Source: Paracoccaceae bacterium | Lineage (GTDB): Bacteria > Pseudomonadota > Alphaproteobacteria > Rhodobacterales > Rhodobacteraceae | Direction of reading: 5' to 3' | DNA length: 38,233 nucleotides | Assembly: GCA_902573175.1 (NCBI GenBank) | Contig: CACGIS010000007.1 | Coordinates: forward strand, 1 to 38,233 | Shown here: positions 27,492 to 36,244 of the stretch, in pieces | Layout of the letters: the number at the start of each line of letters is the position of its first letter | Position numbering within the stretch: the first letter of the stretch is position 1 | The notes under the pieces: model-generated | Database searches by the model: none | What the model saw: only the letters and a program-made list of their open reading frames with translations | What the model was told of the DNA's origin: nothing | Translations under genes and position numbers: made by a program

Positions 27492-28094
27492 ATGAAGTTG
27501 AGTCGCCTAGCATATAATGAAACCCATCACGATAGCAGTATAAAACTGTTACCACAGGCCTCTTTAGCTTGGAACCGTGTTCATGAATGTAAAGGTTCAT
27601 CTAAAATAGTTTTTGCCTTATGGTTGGCGCAAAAAATAAAGGGGACAATACTTTGGATAAACGAAGCGCATAATCAACAAACTTTAAATCCTGATGGTAT
27701 TTATCCATATGTAAATCCAGCACAATTCTTATTTACTAATATACGTCGTAAAGAAGACATTTTATGGTGCACAGAGGAAGCAATGCGCTATGCGGCTTGT
27801 CCTTTAATTATAGTAAATATTTCTTCGTTTAATCCAGGTTTAACACCAATTCGGCGCATAAACTTAGCTGGTGGAAAAACAAAAGAAAATGTAATGGTAA
27901 TCCTTTTAACACCAGACGAATATGAAGGTGTTCAGGGAGTGGAAACCCGCTGGCATATGGCGCCAATACATGACGATATTAACTCAAAACGCAAATGGCG
28001 ATTAGAGCTTCTGAAAGCTCGTATAGCTCCACCTAAATTTTGGTCAGTATCTCACCATTCTAAAAAAGGGTTCCAAAAAACTCCCCAGGATTAA
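27492..28094 (+). CDS. ImuA-like (RecA/SulA-related) SOS protein
   Basis: 200 residues. ImuA is the RecA-like accessory factor of the ImuA-ImuB-DnaE2 mutasome in translesion synthesis. Family features are the region after residue 30 (SSKIVFALWLAQKIKGTILWI), the strand ILWCTEEAMRYAACPLIIVNI (a Walker-B-like LLW-EEAL pattern), a TPIRRINLAGG segment (SRRLxLAA in relatives) and the closing GVETRWHMAP. No intact P-loop is visible. No imuB or dnaE2 follows: the next gene is metG. The LexA box upstream supports a DNA-damage role. Alternative: an uncharacterised SOS protein with only distant ImuA similarity. Confidence 0.68.
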   Translation: MKLSRLAYNETHHDSSIKLLPQASLAWNRVHECKGSSKIVFALWLAQKIKGTILWINEAHNQQTLNPDGIYPYVNPAQFLFTNIRRKEDILWCTEEAMRYAACPLIIVNISSFNPGLTPIRRINLAGGKTKENVMVILLTPDEYEGVQGVETRWHMAPIHDDINSKRKWRLELLKARIAPPKFWSVSHHSKKGFQKTPQD

Positions 28095-28165
28095 CAAAAT
28101 AGGAACCAGACTGTCGACATTATGACTAATTTTAATTTAAATTAATTTAGCAAACCCTTATGCGA

Positions 28166-28194
28166 TTAATGATTAAGAGATTTTGTGTTATAGT
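28166..28194 (+). promoter_or_regulatory. Possible sigma-70 promoter for metG
   Basis: TTAATG (28166-28171) and TATAGT (28189-28194) are separated by 17 bp, in the 167-bp gap before metG, leaving a leader of about 60 nt. The remainder of the gap is AT-rich with no structured leader that I can see. Low-information motifs in AT-rich DNA make this tentative. Confidence 0.35.
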
Positions 28195-28261
28195 CTTTCA
28201 CCCAAGAATTTAATAGTCTATGTACAATTTGATAAGATAACTTAGAAGCTTACTTATTTAT

Positions 28262-29968
28262 ATGAAACGCCATTTAATTACATCAGCAATTCCATATATC
28301 AATGGCGTTAAACATCTGGGAAATTTGGTTGGCAGTCAGTTACCGGCGGACTTATTTGCTAGATATCAAAGAGCTAAAGGTAATGAAGTCCTATTTCTAT
28401 GTGCGACAGACGAACATGGAACACCGGCGGAGCTTGCCGCCGAAAAAGCCGGCAAACCAATTGCTGAATACTGTGATGAAATGCACACCATTCAATCTAA
28501 ATTAGCCACAGGTTTCCGACTTTCTTTTGATCATTTTGGTAGATCTTCAAGCCAACAAAACCATAAATTAACTCAACACTTTGCAGCGAAATTGTCGGAA
28601 CGCGGATTGGTAAAAGAAATTACAGAAAAACAAGTTTTTTCAAACCAAGATCAACGCTTTTTACCGGATAGATATATTGAGGGTACATGTCCAAATTGTG
28701 GTTTTGAAGAAGCTCGCGGCGATCAATGTGATAACTGTACTAAGCAACTTCAACCGAATGAGCTTATAAATCCTCGATCAACTATTTCTGGATCAACAGA
28801 CTTAGAGGAGCGTGAAACAAAACATCTTCATCTACGCCAGTCGTTAATGAAAGAAGAACTAGAAAGCTGGATTGATAGCAAATCTGACTGGCCTATTCTA
28901 ACTACCTCTATCGCAAAAAAATGGCTCAATGATGGAGACGGTCTGCAAGATAGGGGAATAACCCGAGATTTAAACTGGGGTGTTCCCGTAAAAAAAGGTC
29001 AGGAAAATTGGCCAGGTATGGACGGGAAAGTATTCTATGTGTGGTTCGATGCTCCGATAGAGTACATTGCCTGTGCTGAAGAATGGTTTAATGCTGGAAA
29101 GGGAAAAGACTGGCATCGATGGTGGAAGACCGACAAAGGAGCAGATGACGTCATTTATACTCAATTTATGGGTAAAGATAATGTTCCATTTCACACTTTG
29201 TCTTTCCCAGCTACCATCCTCGGATCTGGTGAACCTTGGAAATTAGTTGATTACATAAAAAGCTTTAATTATTTGAATTATGACGGTGGGCAGTTCTCCA
29301 CGTCTCGCAATCGTGGCATTTTTATGGATCAAGCCCTTGAAATTCTTCCACCGGACTATTGGCGTTGGTGGCTTTTGAGCCATGCTCCAGAAAGTTCCGA
29401 TTCAGAATTTACTTGGGAAAATTTTCAGCAAACAGTGAATAAAGACTTAGCTGACGTACTTGGTAACTTTGTCAGCCGTGTCACTAAATTTTGTAGAAGT
29501 AAATTTGGAGAAGTTATACCTACTGGCGGGGTCTGGTCTCAAAACGAAATAAACTTGGTAAATGAGATTGAAAAACGCGTCACGGACTATGAAGGTTATA
29601 TGGAAAGTAAAGAAATTAGAAAATCAGCAAACGAACTTAGAGCAATCTGGGCTTGTGGTAATGAATACCTTCAATCTGCTGAACCTTGGTCAACATTTAA
29701 AAGCGATCCAGAAGCGTCTGCGATGCAAATAAGATTATCTTTTAACTTAATAAAACTATACGGTGTTTTATCTGCACCGTTTATTCCAGATGCAGCAAAA
29801 AAAATATTTAAAGCTTTAAATCTCTCCAATGAGAATTGGCCAAATAATATAAGTGAAGCACTTGATTCAATCCCAGAAAATGCAGCTTTTGAAGTACCTG
29901 AGGTAATGTTCACAAAAATCACTGATGAACAAAGAGAATCTTGGAAGGAACAATTCTCTGGGAATTAA
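28262..29968 (+). CDS. metG: Methionyl-tRNA synthetase
   Basis: 568 residues. Class I aminoacyl-tRNA synthetase charging tRNA-Met. The N-terminal [16 protein letters not shown] holds the HIGH-equivalent (HLGN, 18-21). A zinc knuckle CPNC...CDNC lies in the connective domain, [13 protein letters not shown] is the methionine pocket, and GKDNVPFH precedes the KMSKS loop. That loop reads QFSTSR (344-349), a FSTS-type variant with Gln instead of the first Lys. There is no C-terminal EMAP-like dimer domain, as is usual for this short bacterial type. Confidence 0.96.
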   Translation: MKRHLITSAIPYINGVKHLGNLVGSQLPADLFARYQRAKGNEVLFLCATDEHGTPAELAAEKAGKPIAEYCDEMHTIQSKLATGFRLSFDHFGRSSSQQNHKLTQHFAAKLSERGLVKEITEKQVFSNQDQRFLPDRYIEGTCPNCGFEEARGDQCDNCTKQLQPNELINPRSTISGSTDLEERETKHLHLRQSLMKEELESWIDSKSDWPILTTSIAKKWLNDGDGLQDRGITRDLNWGVPVKKGQENWPGMDGKVFYVWFDAPIEYIACAEEWFNAGKGKDWHRWWKTDKGADDVIYTQFMGKDNVPFHTLSFPATILGSGEPWKLVDYIKSFNYLNYDGGQFSTSRNRGIFMDQALEILPPDYWRWWLLSHAPESSDSEFTWENFQQTVNKDLADVLGNFVSRVTKFCRSKFGEVIPTGGVWSQNEINLVNEIEKRVTDYEGYMESKEIRKSANELRAIWACGNEYLQSAEPWSTFKSDPEASAMQIRLSFNLIKLYGVLSAPFIPDAAKKIFKALNLSNENWPNNISEALDSIPENAAFEVPEVMFTKITDEQRESWKEQFSGN

Positions 29969-30018
29969 GTTTCCTCAGCCGCTTTTTATTTTGAAAATTT
30001 AATGACCGCCAAGTATTT

Positions 30019-30384
30019 TTAGCTCAAACATTCCCCTATATAAGTTTTAGCATAAACTTTTGGATCAGAATATTCATTGAGAAATATATCTGTTAACATC
30101 ATGTTCCATTCGTCAAACAACTGTTCCTGGTTACGGCCACCATTATTCATTTTGAAGGCCTGAAGAGCTACAGGCTCAAGAAGCTCTTTTGCGTCATCCA
30201 ACTCTATTTCCTCTGACGCTGTACTTCTAAGGGTTTTAAACTTTTCAACTGCAAGAAACGATAAATAACCAAGTGTTTTGCAATTTTCTATAGTTTCTTC
30301 GCTATTAAGTTCTGTTTCCTGCGAAGAAACTAGGCTCCCTGAAAAAAAACTTAAACAAACTATTAAAATAATACTTTTCTTCAT
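30019..30384 (-). CDS. Small exported protein, unknown function
   Basis: 121 residues. A clear signal peptide (MKKSIILIVCLSFFSGSLVSS, cleavage probably near SSQ) leads an acidic, helical mature protein with two cysteines, one near the N-terminus (ENCKTLGY) and one three residues from the end (GECLS), which could form a disulphide joining the ends. No family recognised. It is 28 bp downstream of another exported protein on the same strand and convergent with metG. Confidence 0.6.
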   Translation of the reverse strand: MKKSIILIVCLSFFSGSLVSSQETELNSEETIENCKTLGYLSFLAVEKFKTLRSTASEEIELDDAKELLEPVALQAFKMNNGGRNQEQLFDEWNMMLTDIFLNEYSDPKVYAKTYIGECLS

Positions 30385-30412
30385 TATTTACCCACACAAA
30401 AATTTAAAAATA

Positions 30413-30898
30413 TCAATACAACTCACCTAGCTCAATGTCATCTTTCCAACCTTCAATCAACAACTTACTCATTTGCCAAAGTGGTGGTACCAGTTTGTTC
30501 TCATCAACAAAAACTATCATTTCCCTACTATTACAATAGTGGATTTCTAAATGAGTTGCTTTATACAACCTCAACTCAGAAGTTGAAAATGGGTAAGCGA
30601 AGATTTCACCTTCAGCAGCAATCTGGCTCCACATGTTTCTCAATTCTTTAGTACATTCTCCAAAATTAACGAAATTAGATCTTGCAATAATATATGGATA
30701 ATCATCTATTTCGCTTAGAACCAAATTCTTTACCACCTCTATTGCTGGCAAATTTTCGTCAAATTCAGAATTTAGATTATTATCTGGAAAAAGCAGAAGT
30801 GGATCATAATCTGTATCGGCATCTTGTCCCCAAGCAGAGTTAGACCAAAAAACCAAGCTTTTTGCCAAAAAAATAACGATGGTAAATTTTAAAAGCAT
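30413..30898 (-). CDS. Exported protein, unknown function
   Basis: 161 residues with an N-terminal signal peptide (LLKFTIVIFLAKSLVFWSNSAWGQ, cleavage likely after AWG). The mature part has two cysteines (FGECTKEL and HYCNSREM) about 35 residues apart and is acidic. I recognise no family. It pairs with the next small exported protein, and both may act in the periplasm together. No Shine-Dalgarno stands out; start is the first in-frame ATG before a hydrophobic run. Confidence 0.6.
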   Translation of the reverse strand: MLLKFTIVIFLAKSLVFWSNSAWGQDADTDYDPLLLFPDNNLNSEFDENLPAIEVVKNLVLSEIDDYPYIIARSNFVNFGECTKELRNMWSQIAAEGEIFAYPFSTSELRLYKATHLEIHYCNSREMIVFVDENKLVPPLWQMSKLLIEGWKDDIELGELY

Positions 30899-31012
30899 GC
30901 TAAGCCCCAGAAATTCTTAACAATATCTAATACACCATCTTATTATGTTATTATAATTAAGTACATTATCCATTTGGTTTTTAAAAACTTTTATCAAAGA
31001 ATTAAACATCAG

Positions 31013-31909
31013 CTAAATATTACTTTTAATTAGCGCGCCATGCCCCATTATTACTCTCTTAGCCAAGTTTACCCCATTACTAATTGCTTCACTAAGCGGA
31101 ATTTTACGTAATATGCCAACTAATATTTCAGAATTGAAACTGTCCCCAGCTGCTGTGCTATCGACAACTGTTCCAATAGACTGCACCGGGTGAGTTCCTA
31201 TGCCTTGATTTGAAATAAATGAAACTGGTTCTCCAGCGTTTTTTACAACTACTATTTCAGCTCCGACCTTTTGATAACGTTTCAATGTTGCCACTGGATT
31301 AGCATCTGAAAACCAAGTTGCTTCATCATCAAATGAGGGCAAAATTATATCACTCAAGTTTGCTCCAGCCATAATTACATCGCACATTTCTTTTTTGTCA
31401 CTCCAAAGCTTTGGTCGAAGATTTGGGTCAAATGCAATTTTTTTCCCTGCACACCTCGCTGATTTTAAGCAAGAAAATAGATTATTTCGAGAGCTTGGGT
31501 CTAAAATAGCTAAGGTGATGCCAGAAAAATATATCATATCTTGTTTTTTCACAGCATGTTCAACATCATTTATGTTTTGTCCTAGAAGTGTTGCAGCTGA
31601 GTTATTTCGCCAGTAAGAAAAAGTTCTTTCACCATTAACCAGCGAAATCAAATATAAACCTATAGTCGAGCCAGAAACTTTTTTAACATGTGTGGTATCA
31701 ACCCGATTATCTGACATAAATTTTAGCATTTTGTCTGATAACTCATCATCCCCTAACTTTGAAAAATAGGCAGAATTTATATCAGAATGATTATTAGCAA
31801 TATACCAAGCTGTGTTGAAAGTATCGCCGGCAAAGCCCAGATTAAATTTACCAAGCTGTTCGTCCGGTGAAAGCTCCGCCATACACTCACCAACTGATAA
31901 TATTTTCAT
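31013..31909 (-). CDS. kdgK: PfkB-family sugar kinase, 2-keto-3-deoxygluconate kinase type
   Basis: 298 residues. Phosphorylates a sugar acid with ATP. N-terminal ILSVGECMAELSP and FAGDTFNTAWYIA (sugar-binding GGDT variant), IAFDPNLRPKLW, and the catalytic aspartate in DSTAAGDSFNSEIL (PfkB signature 2, AAGD instead of GAGD) are seen. GECMAEL together with DPNLRPKLW fits the 2-keto-3-deoxygluconate kinase branch, hence entry into the Entner-Doudoroff route, but another PfkB sugar kinase cannot be excluded. It diverges from the PLP-lyase operon across a 117-bp gap. Confidence 0.85.
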   Translation of the reverse strand: MKILSVGECMAELSPDEQLGKFNLGFAGDTFNTAWYIANNHSDINSAYFSKLGDDELSDKMLKFMSDNRVDTTHVKKVSGSTIGLYLISLVNGERTFSYWRNNSAATLLGQNINDVEHAVKKQDMIYFSGITLAILDPSSRNNLFSCLKSARCAGKKIAFDPNLRPKLWSDKKEMCDVIMAGANLSDIILPSFDDEATWFSDANPVATLKRYQKVGAEIVVVKNAGEPVSFISNQGIGTHPVQSIGTVVDSTAAGDSFNSEILVGILRKIPLSEAISNGVNLAKRVIMGHGALIKSNI

Positions 31910-31952
31910 ATGTTGTTATCCACTTAGTCTCTAAAGATACTTAAAAGGTTTT

Positions 31953-31982
31953 TTGTTACACGTCTTTGCTGTAGTCTAGTAT
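31953..31982 (+). promoter_or_regulatory. Possible promoter of the PLP-lyase/M24/racemase operon
   Basis: TTGTTA (31953-31958) and TAGTAT (31977-31982) are 18 bp apart. Transcription would begin near 31989, downstream of the in-frame TTG at 31982, supporting the ATG at 32027 as the real start. Tentative. Confidence 0.35.
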
Positions 31983-32026
31983 TGGTTGATTACATAATCC
32001 AAGAAACTTTTCACTGGGGGAATGAA

Positions 32027-33070
32027 ATGCGGTTAATTAAAAACGCAGACAGAAAAAAAAATAAGATAATTGATAGTGCTCCGTTTCCATCTACAGATGT
32101 TGATAAAGTTTCTAATCTATTAAAAAAATGTCCTGTCGCTTCCAAAACACCGTTATTGGAACTAGAAAAATTTTTACCTCAGGGCAAACTATGGGTGAAA
32201 GATGAAAGAGAAAGAATGGGACTTGGGTCATTTAAAGCTCTTGGTGCTGCTTATGTAATTGCAAGTCATGCCCAGAATTTAACGGAAAACCCCTGCTCAA
32301 CTACTTTGGAGGGTAAAACTTACGTAACAGCAAGTGCTGGAAATCATGGTTTAAGCCTTGCGGCAGGAGCAAAGATTTTCGGAGCTAAAGCTGTTGTTTT
32401 TATTTCAGAAACTGTACCAGAAACCTTTTCTGATAGATTGCGCGAGAAAGGAGCCGTTCCAGTCCGAAAAGGTTCAGACTATGCCGCATCGATGTTGGCA
32501 GCTTTAGAAGCCGCAGAAGAAAATAATTGGGTTCTTTTATCTGACAGCTCATGGGAAAATTATACAGACAAACCTCTGAAACTTATGGAGGGTTACTTAC
32601 AAATGGCCGACGAAGCTATATCCCAGTGTAAGACAAAAGCTACTCATGTTTTTCTACAAGCCGGTGTTGGCGGATTGGCAGGAGCCGTTGCAGCACATAT
32701 TCGAAAAATCTGGGGTGATAATCCAGTGATAACAGTTGTTGAGCCCTCAGCTGCACCAGCTCTACAAGCAAGCATTGAACTCGGGAAGCCTGTTTTAACA
32801 GAAGGGCCAGATAGTGTTATGGGGCGCTTAGATTGCAAAGAACCATCATTTATAGCTCTAAATGGATTAGCTAGGGATGCAGACTTTTTTTTAACCCTAG
32901 ATGATGATGAAGTTATCAGTAATTTGGAAAAAATGTCTCATTCGAATCTAGAAACTACTGCTTCAGGTGGTGCGGGCGTTGCAGCGGCTATGAACAACCA
33001 AGTTGCGAAACTTTTAAAAATGAATGCTGATTCCAAAACTCTTTGCTTTCTTTCAGAGGTTGCAGAATGA
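32027..33070 (+). CDS. Fold-type II PLP lyase (threonine dehydratase/diaminopropionate ammonia-lyase-like)
   Basis: 347 residues from the ATG at 32027, which has GGGGG six bases upstream; an in-frame TTG at 31982 coincides with a possible -10 box and is rejected. The PLP lysine is Lys70 in LGSFKALGAAYV, and ASAGNHGLSLAAGA, VGGLAGAVAAH and the C-terminal ETTASGGAGVAAAM segment complete the fold. Such enzymes eliminate ammonia from hydroxy- or diamino-acids. Relatives include YgeX and EutB of hydroxyectoine breakdown; the exact substrate is open. It overlaps the next gene by ATGA. Confidence 0.82.
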   Translation: MRLIKNADRKKNKIIDSAPFPSTDVDKVSNLLKKCPVASKTPLLELEKFLPQGKLWVKDERERMGLGSFKALGAAYVIASHAQNLTENPCSTTLEGKTYVTASAGNHGLSLAAGAKIFGAKAVVFISETVPETFSDRLREKGAVPVRKGSDYAASMLAALEAAEENNWVLLSDSSWENYTDKPLKLMEGYLQMADEAISQCKTKATHVFLQAGVGGLAGAVAAHIRKIWGDNPVITVVEPSAAPALQASIELGKPVLTEGPDSVMGRLDCKEPSFIALNGLARDADFFLTLDDDEVISNLEKMSHSNLETTASGGAGVAAAMNNQVAKLLKMNADSKTLCFLSEVAE

Positions 33071-34200
33071 GAGGCTTCAACATTGATCAGTTCGAAAAAA
33101 GAACATCGAAGGCTCAGCAACTAATGCAACACCATGGGCTTGATGCGCTACTTCTTACAACTGAAACAAATGTGCGATATTTTACGGGATTTCTTACTAG
33201 ATTTTGGGAAAGCCCAACAAGACCTTGGTACCTCATTATTCCTTCGAAAGGAAAACCTATTGCTGTTATTCCGTCAATAGGCAAAGCTTTAATGAGTAAG
33301 ACGTGGGTAGAAGATATCCGTACATGGCCCTCTCCCGATTTAAAAGATGATGGTATTTCTCTTTTGTCAGATACTTTAGAGGAGATCGCAAAAAATAAAA
33401 ATATTGGCATTCCAAGCGGAACAGAGACGTATGTTCGAATGCCGCAAACTGATCTTAAAAAATTATCTCAAAATGTTAAACTGACGTCTGATTTTGACAT
33501 TGTAAAAAAACTCAGAATGACAAAATCAAATGAAGAAATCGATAAAATAGAAAACGCTTGTAGAATAGCTGAAGAGGCTTTCAGACGCGTCCCAGAAATT
33601 GCTTTTGAGAATGTAAATTTAGATGAGGTTTTCCGTAAGTTTCAAGTGCTCTGCCTAGAAGCTGGCGCCGACTGGGTTCCTTATCTTGCCGGAGGAGCAG
33701 ATACTGAGGGATATGATGATGTAATATCACCGGCTAAAGTGGCTCCTCTGAAAAAACGGGATATATTAATGCTGGACACAGGGCTGGTTTGGGATGGATA
33801 CTTTTGCGACTATGACAGAAATTGGTCTGTCGGTACTCCCTCTAAAATAGTATCAGATGCATATTCTCGACTTTTAGAGGCTTCAGATGCGGCCTTTGAG
33901 GTCGCCAAACCTGGCACAACAGCTTCCGATTTATTTCATGCAATGAATTCAATTTTAACCCAAAATTCTTCAGGCACAGATGCCGGTCGTTTAGGCCATG
34001 GCGTGGGGATGTCGCTAACGGAATGGCCTTCATTAATTCCTGACGATCATACAGTATTAGAACAAGGAATGGTCTTAAGCCTTGAGCCAGGCATAACGGT
34101 AAGGGATAAAATTATCGTTCACGAGGAAAATATTGAAATTACAGAAACCGGCGCACGGTATCTTAGCCTTAAAGCTGAAAAGGACTTATCTGTAATATGA
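33067..34200 (+). CDS. M24 metallopeptidase (Xaa-Pro peptidase family)
   Basis: 377 residues: an N-terminal creatinase-like domain (about 1-150) and a pita-bread catalytic domain. All five metal ligands are visible: Asp237 (MLDTG), Asp248 (CDYDRN), His311 (GHGVGM), Glu340 (LEPGI) and Glu353 or 354 (HEENIEI). It should hydrolyse an amide or peptide bond next to a proline- or ring-like residue. The ATG at 33067 overlaps the lyase stop and its own stop overlaps the racemase start, both as ATGA. The N-terminal TETNVRYFTGF differs from what I recall of ectoine hydrolase (EutD/DoeA). Confidence 0.87.
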   Translation: MRGFNIDQFEKRTSKAQQLMQHHGLDALLLTTETNVRYFTGFLTRFWESPTRPWYLIIPSKGKPIAVIPSIGKALMSKTWVEDIRTWPSPDLKDDGISLLSDTLEEIAKNKNIGIPSGTETYVRMPQTDLKKLSQNVKLTSDFDIVKKLRMTKSNEEIDKIENACRIAEEAFRRVPEIAFENVNLDEVFRKFQVLCLEAGADWVPYLAGGADTEGYDDVISPAKVAPLKKRDILMLDTGLVWDGYFCDYDRNWSVGTPSKIVSDAYSRLLEASDAAFEVAKPGTTASDLFHAMNSILTQNSSGTDAGRLGHGVGMSLTEWPSLIPDDHTVLEQGMVLSLEPGITVRDKIIVHEENIEITETGARYLSLKAEKDLSVI

Positions 34201-34907
34201 AATTTGACTTTCACCTATCCTCTGATGAAAATAGTCCCTCTCCGATGGGTTTGATTATTCTTCAAGTAGATGAAACAATCGAAGGTGAATTTAGAGAAGC
34301 TTTCGGGACATCAAAAAACCAAATTTTTGTGACAAGAATCCCAAGCGGTTTAGAAGTTACCGCAGAATCTTTAATTAGTATGGAACAGCATATCAAGGCT
34401 TCTGCAAAACTATTACCACAATCAAGAGAATTTTCTGTCATTGGGTATGGATGTACATCAGCAAGTGCTATTATTGGATCAGAAAAAATATCAGAATTAA
34501 TTAAATCTGGTTGTCGTACTAGAAAAGTTACAAATCCTCTTTTGGCAGCAACTGAATATGCAAAACATATAAAGGTTAGGAAACTGGCTTTACTTTCGCC
34601 TTATATAGAAGAAGTTAATACACCCCTTCGAAAGGCTTTTGGGAATAACGGCTTGAACACAGAAGTTTTTGGAACCTTTGGAGAAGGAAAAGAAGAAAAA
34701 GTTGCACGTATTTCAGAGAGCTCAACTATCGAAGCTGCAATAACTCTTGGCCAAAACGAGTCTGTAGAGGCAGTATTTATTAGTTGTACTAATTTGAGAA
34801 CATTTAACTGTTTGGGCAAAATTGCTAATGAGATTAACAAACCCGTATTTTCAAGCAACCAGTCCTTAGCGTGGCATATGAAAAAATTATCACAAAAGAA
34901 TTTATAA
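34197..34907 (+). CDS. Asp/Glu racemase superfamily protein (EutA/maleate isomerase-like)
   Basis: 236 residues. Two catalytic-type cysteines lie in symmetric motifs, Cys86 in GYGCTSASAIIG and Cys197 in FISCTNLRTF, the arrangement of maleate cis-trans isomerase, arylmalonate decarboxylase and EutA. The enzyme would racemise, isomerise or decarboxylate a small carboxylate. Translation is coupled to the peptidase gene by an ATGA overlap, so the three enzymes should be made in similar amounts. Aspartate or glutamate racemase proper is less likely, given the SCTNLR form of the second motif. Confidence 0.82.
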   Translation: MKFDFHLSSDENSPSPMGLIILQVDETIEGEFREAFGTSKNQIFVTRIPSGLEVTAESLISMEQHIKASAKLLPQSREFSVIGYGCTSASAIIGSEKISELIKSGCRTRKVTNPLLAATEYAKHIKVRKLALLSPYIEEVNTPLRKAFGNNGLNTEVFGTFGEGKEEKVARISESSTIEAAITLGQNESVEAVFISCTNLRTFNCLGKIANEINKPVFSSNQSLAWHMKKLSQKNL

Positions 34908-35034
34908 AATATGCCTTTCAAAAGTAGTTTTTAGTTTCAAAAAAACTCTAATTCGGCTTGATCATATGATACGGTGTATGTTTTAAATGACTGGTTATGT
35001 GCATTCGTTACTAGGATCTAAAGGGAAATAAAAC

Positions 35035-36135
35035 TTGGTAAATAAAAATAGTTCCTCAGCATTTGTAAAATTTGATCGCGTACAAAAAAGTTATGATGGC
35101 GAGACACTCGTTGTAAAAGATCTTAATTTGGAAGTACCAAAGGGTGAATTTTTGACAATGCTGGGCCCATCAGGATCCGGGAAAACCACCTGTTTGATGA
35201 TGCTAGCTGGTTTTGAAACGGCCACCCATGGCGAGATCATGCTAAATGGAATATCAATTAATAACATTCCTCCACATAAACGCGGTATTGGCATGGTATT
35301 CCAAAATTACGCTTTATTTCCTCATATGAGTGTAGCAGAAAACTTATCATTTCCTCTTGAAGTTAGAAAGTTAGATAAAGCAAATCGCGAGGAAAAAGTT
35401 AATAGAGCCCTCGATATGGTTGAGATGGGAGAATTCAAGGGACGCAGGCCAGCTCAACTTTCGGGAGGTCAACAGCAACGTATCGCACTCGCAAGAGCAC
35501 TAGTATTTGAGCCTGAGTTGGTTCTGATGGATGAGCCTCTAGGGGCTTTAGACAAACAGCTTAGAGAAAAAATGCAGTTTGAGATAACTGGGTTGGCGCA
35601 TCGTCTAGGTATTACAGTCGTTTACGTGACGCATGACCAAACGGAAGCATTAACGATGTCGGACCGAGTAGCAGTATTTAACGATGGTCGGATACAACAG
35701 TTGGCAACTCCTGATCAGCTTTATGAGGAACCGGAAAATAGCTTCGTTGCTCAATTTATAGGAGAAAACAATACGTTGAACGGTACTATCTCAGATTTAA
35801 AAAGTGATGTTGCGACCGTTAAGTTAGACAGCGGAGATATAATCGATTGCAAACCCGTGAACGTTTCGACTGTTGGTGAGCGAACCCAGGTTTCCATTAG
35901 ACCAGAGCGGGTCGAGTTGAATAAAAAGAGACTCCCACCAGGCTCTCACACTTTGACTGCAGAAGTTTTAGAGTTCATATATATGGGTGATGTTTTTCGC
36001 ACTAGATTGCGGGTGGCTGGTAATGAAGATTTTATCGTCAAAACAAGAAATTCATCTGATCAAGTTAGACTTAATCCAGGAGAAAAAATTGAGATAGGTT
36101 GGTCAACGTCATGCTGTCGTGCTTTGGATGCATAG
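35035..36135 (+). CDS. ABC transporter ATPase, polyamine/opine type (PotA-like, TTG start)
   Basis: 366 residues. Cytoplasmic ATPase of a solute importer. Walker A GPSGSGKTT (44-52), Q-loop at FQNYALFPHMS, signature LSGGQQQRIALARA (142 on), Walker B LVLMDEPLGALD, and the H-loop histidine in VTHDQ (His200) are all intact. A TOBE-type C-terminal domain (about 240-366) is found in PotA/FbpC/CysA-like proteins. Start is TTG, 8 bp after AAGGGA. It is 127 bp after the racemase gene and probably belongs to the same unit or has its own promoter; its partners follow. Confidence 0.92.
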   Translation: MVNKNSSSAFVKFDRVQKSYDGETLVVKDLNLEVPKGEFLTMLGPSGSGKTTCLMMLAGFETATHGEIMLNGISINNIPPHKRGIGMVFQNYALFPHMSVAENLSFPLEVRKLDKANREEKVNRALDMVEMGEFKGRRPAQLSGGQQQRIALARALVFEPELVLMDEPLGALDKQLREKMQFEITGLAHRLGITVVYVTHDQTEALTMSDRVAVFNDGRIQQLATPDQLYEEPENSFVAQFIGENNTLNGTISDLKSDVATVKLDSGDIIDCKPVNVSTVGERTQVSIRPERVELNKKRLPPGSHTLTAEVLEFIYMGDVFRTRLRVAGNEDFIVKTRNSSDQVRLNPGEKIEIGWSTSCCRALDA

Positions 36136-36149
36136 ACAGGTAAAGTTTT

Positions 36150-36212
36150 AGCTTATCCCAAGTTGGGAAAAGCTTTAATAGTATTAGTCGATTTGCCCGG
36201 GAGGCTAATACT
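36150..36212 (+). other. Two tandem hairpins between the ATPase and binding-protein genes
   Basis: Hairpin 1: AGCTT-A-TCCCAA (36150-36161) against TTGGGA-A-AAGCT (36163-36174), an 11-bp stem with one mismatch. Hairpin 2: AGTATTAG (36180-36187) against CTAATACT (36205-36212), perfect 8-bp arms around a loop containing CCCGGG. They fill most of the 109-bp gap before the binding-protein gene. They could be a processing/stability element or an attenuator that uncouples binding-protein expression from the ATPase. Confidence 0.5.
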
Positions 36213-36244
36213 TATTTCAACAACGGGTAACATGGGAGAAGTAT

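Noticed and set aside
28132-28145. Palindrome TTAATTTAAATTAA before metG
   Set aside because: Pure A/T sequence in an AT-rich gap; such palindromes arise easily by chance.
31982-34907. Straight ectoine/hydroxyectoine degradation operon
   Set aside because: Only family-level resemblance; no eutC, eutE, ectoine TRAP transporter or EnuR-type regulator is visible and the M24 N-terminus differs from ectoine hydrolase as I recall it.
34601-34921. Minus-strand open frame of 106 codons
   Set aside because: Antisense to the coupled racemase-family gene, whose catalytic cysteine motifs confirm the plus strand.
34961-34970. Palindrome ATCATATGAT upstream of the ABC ATPase gene
   Set aside because: Short, AT-rich and isolated; it may overlap a promoter but cannot be separated from chance.
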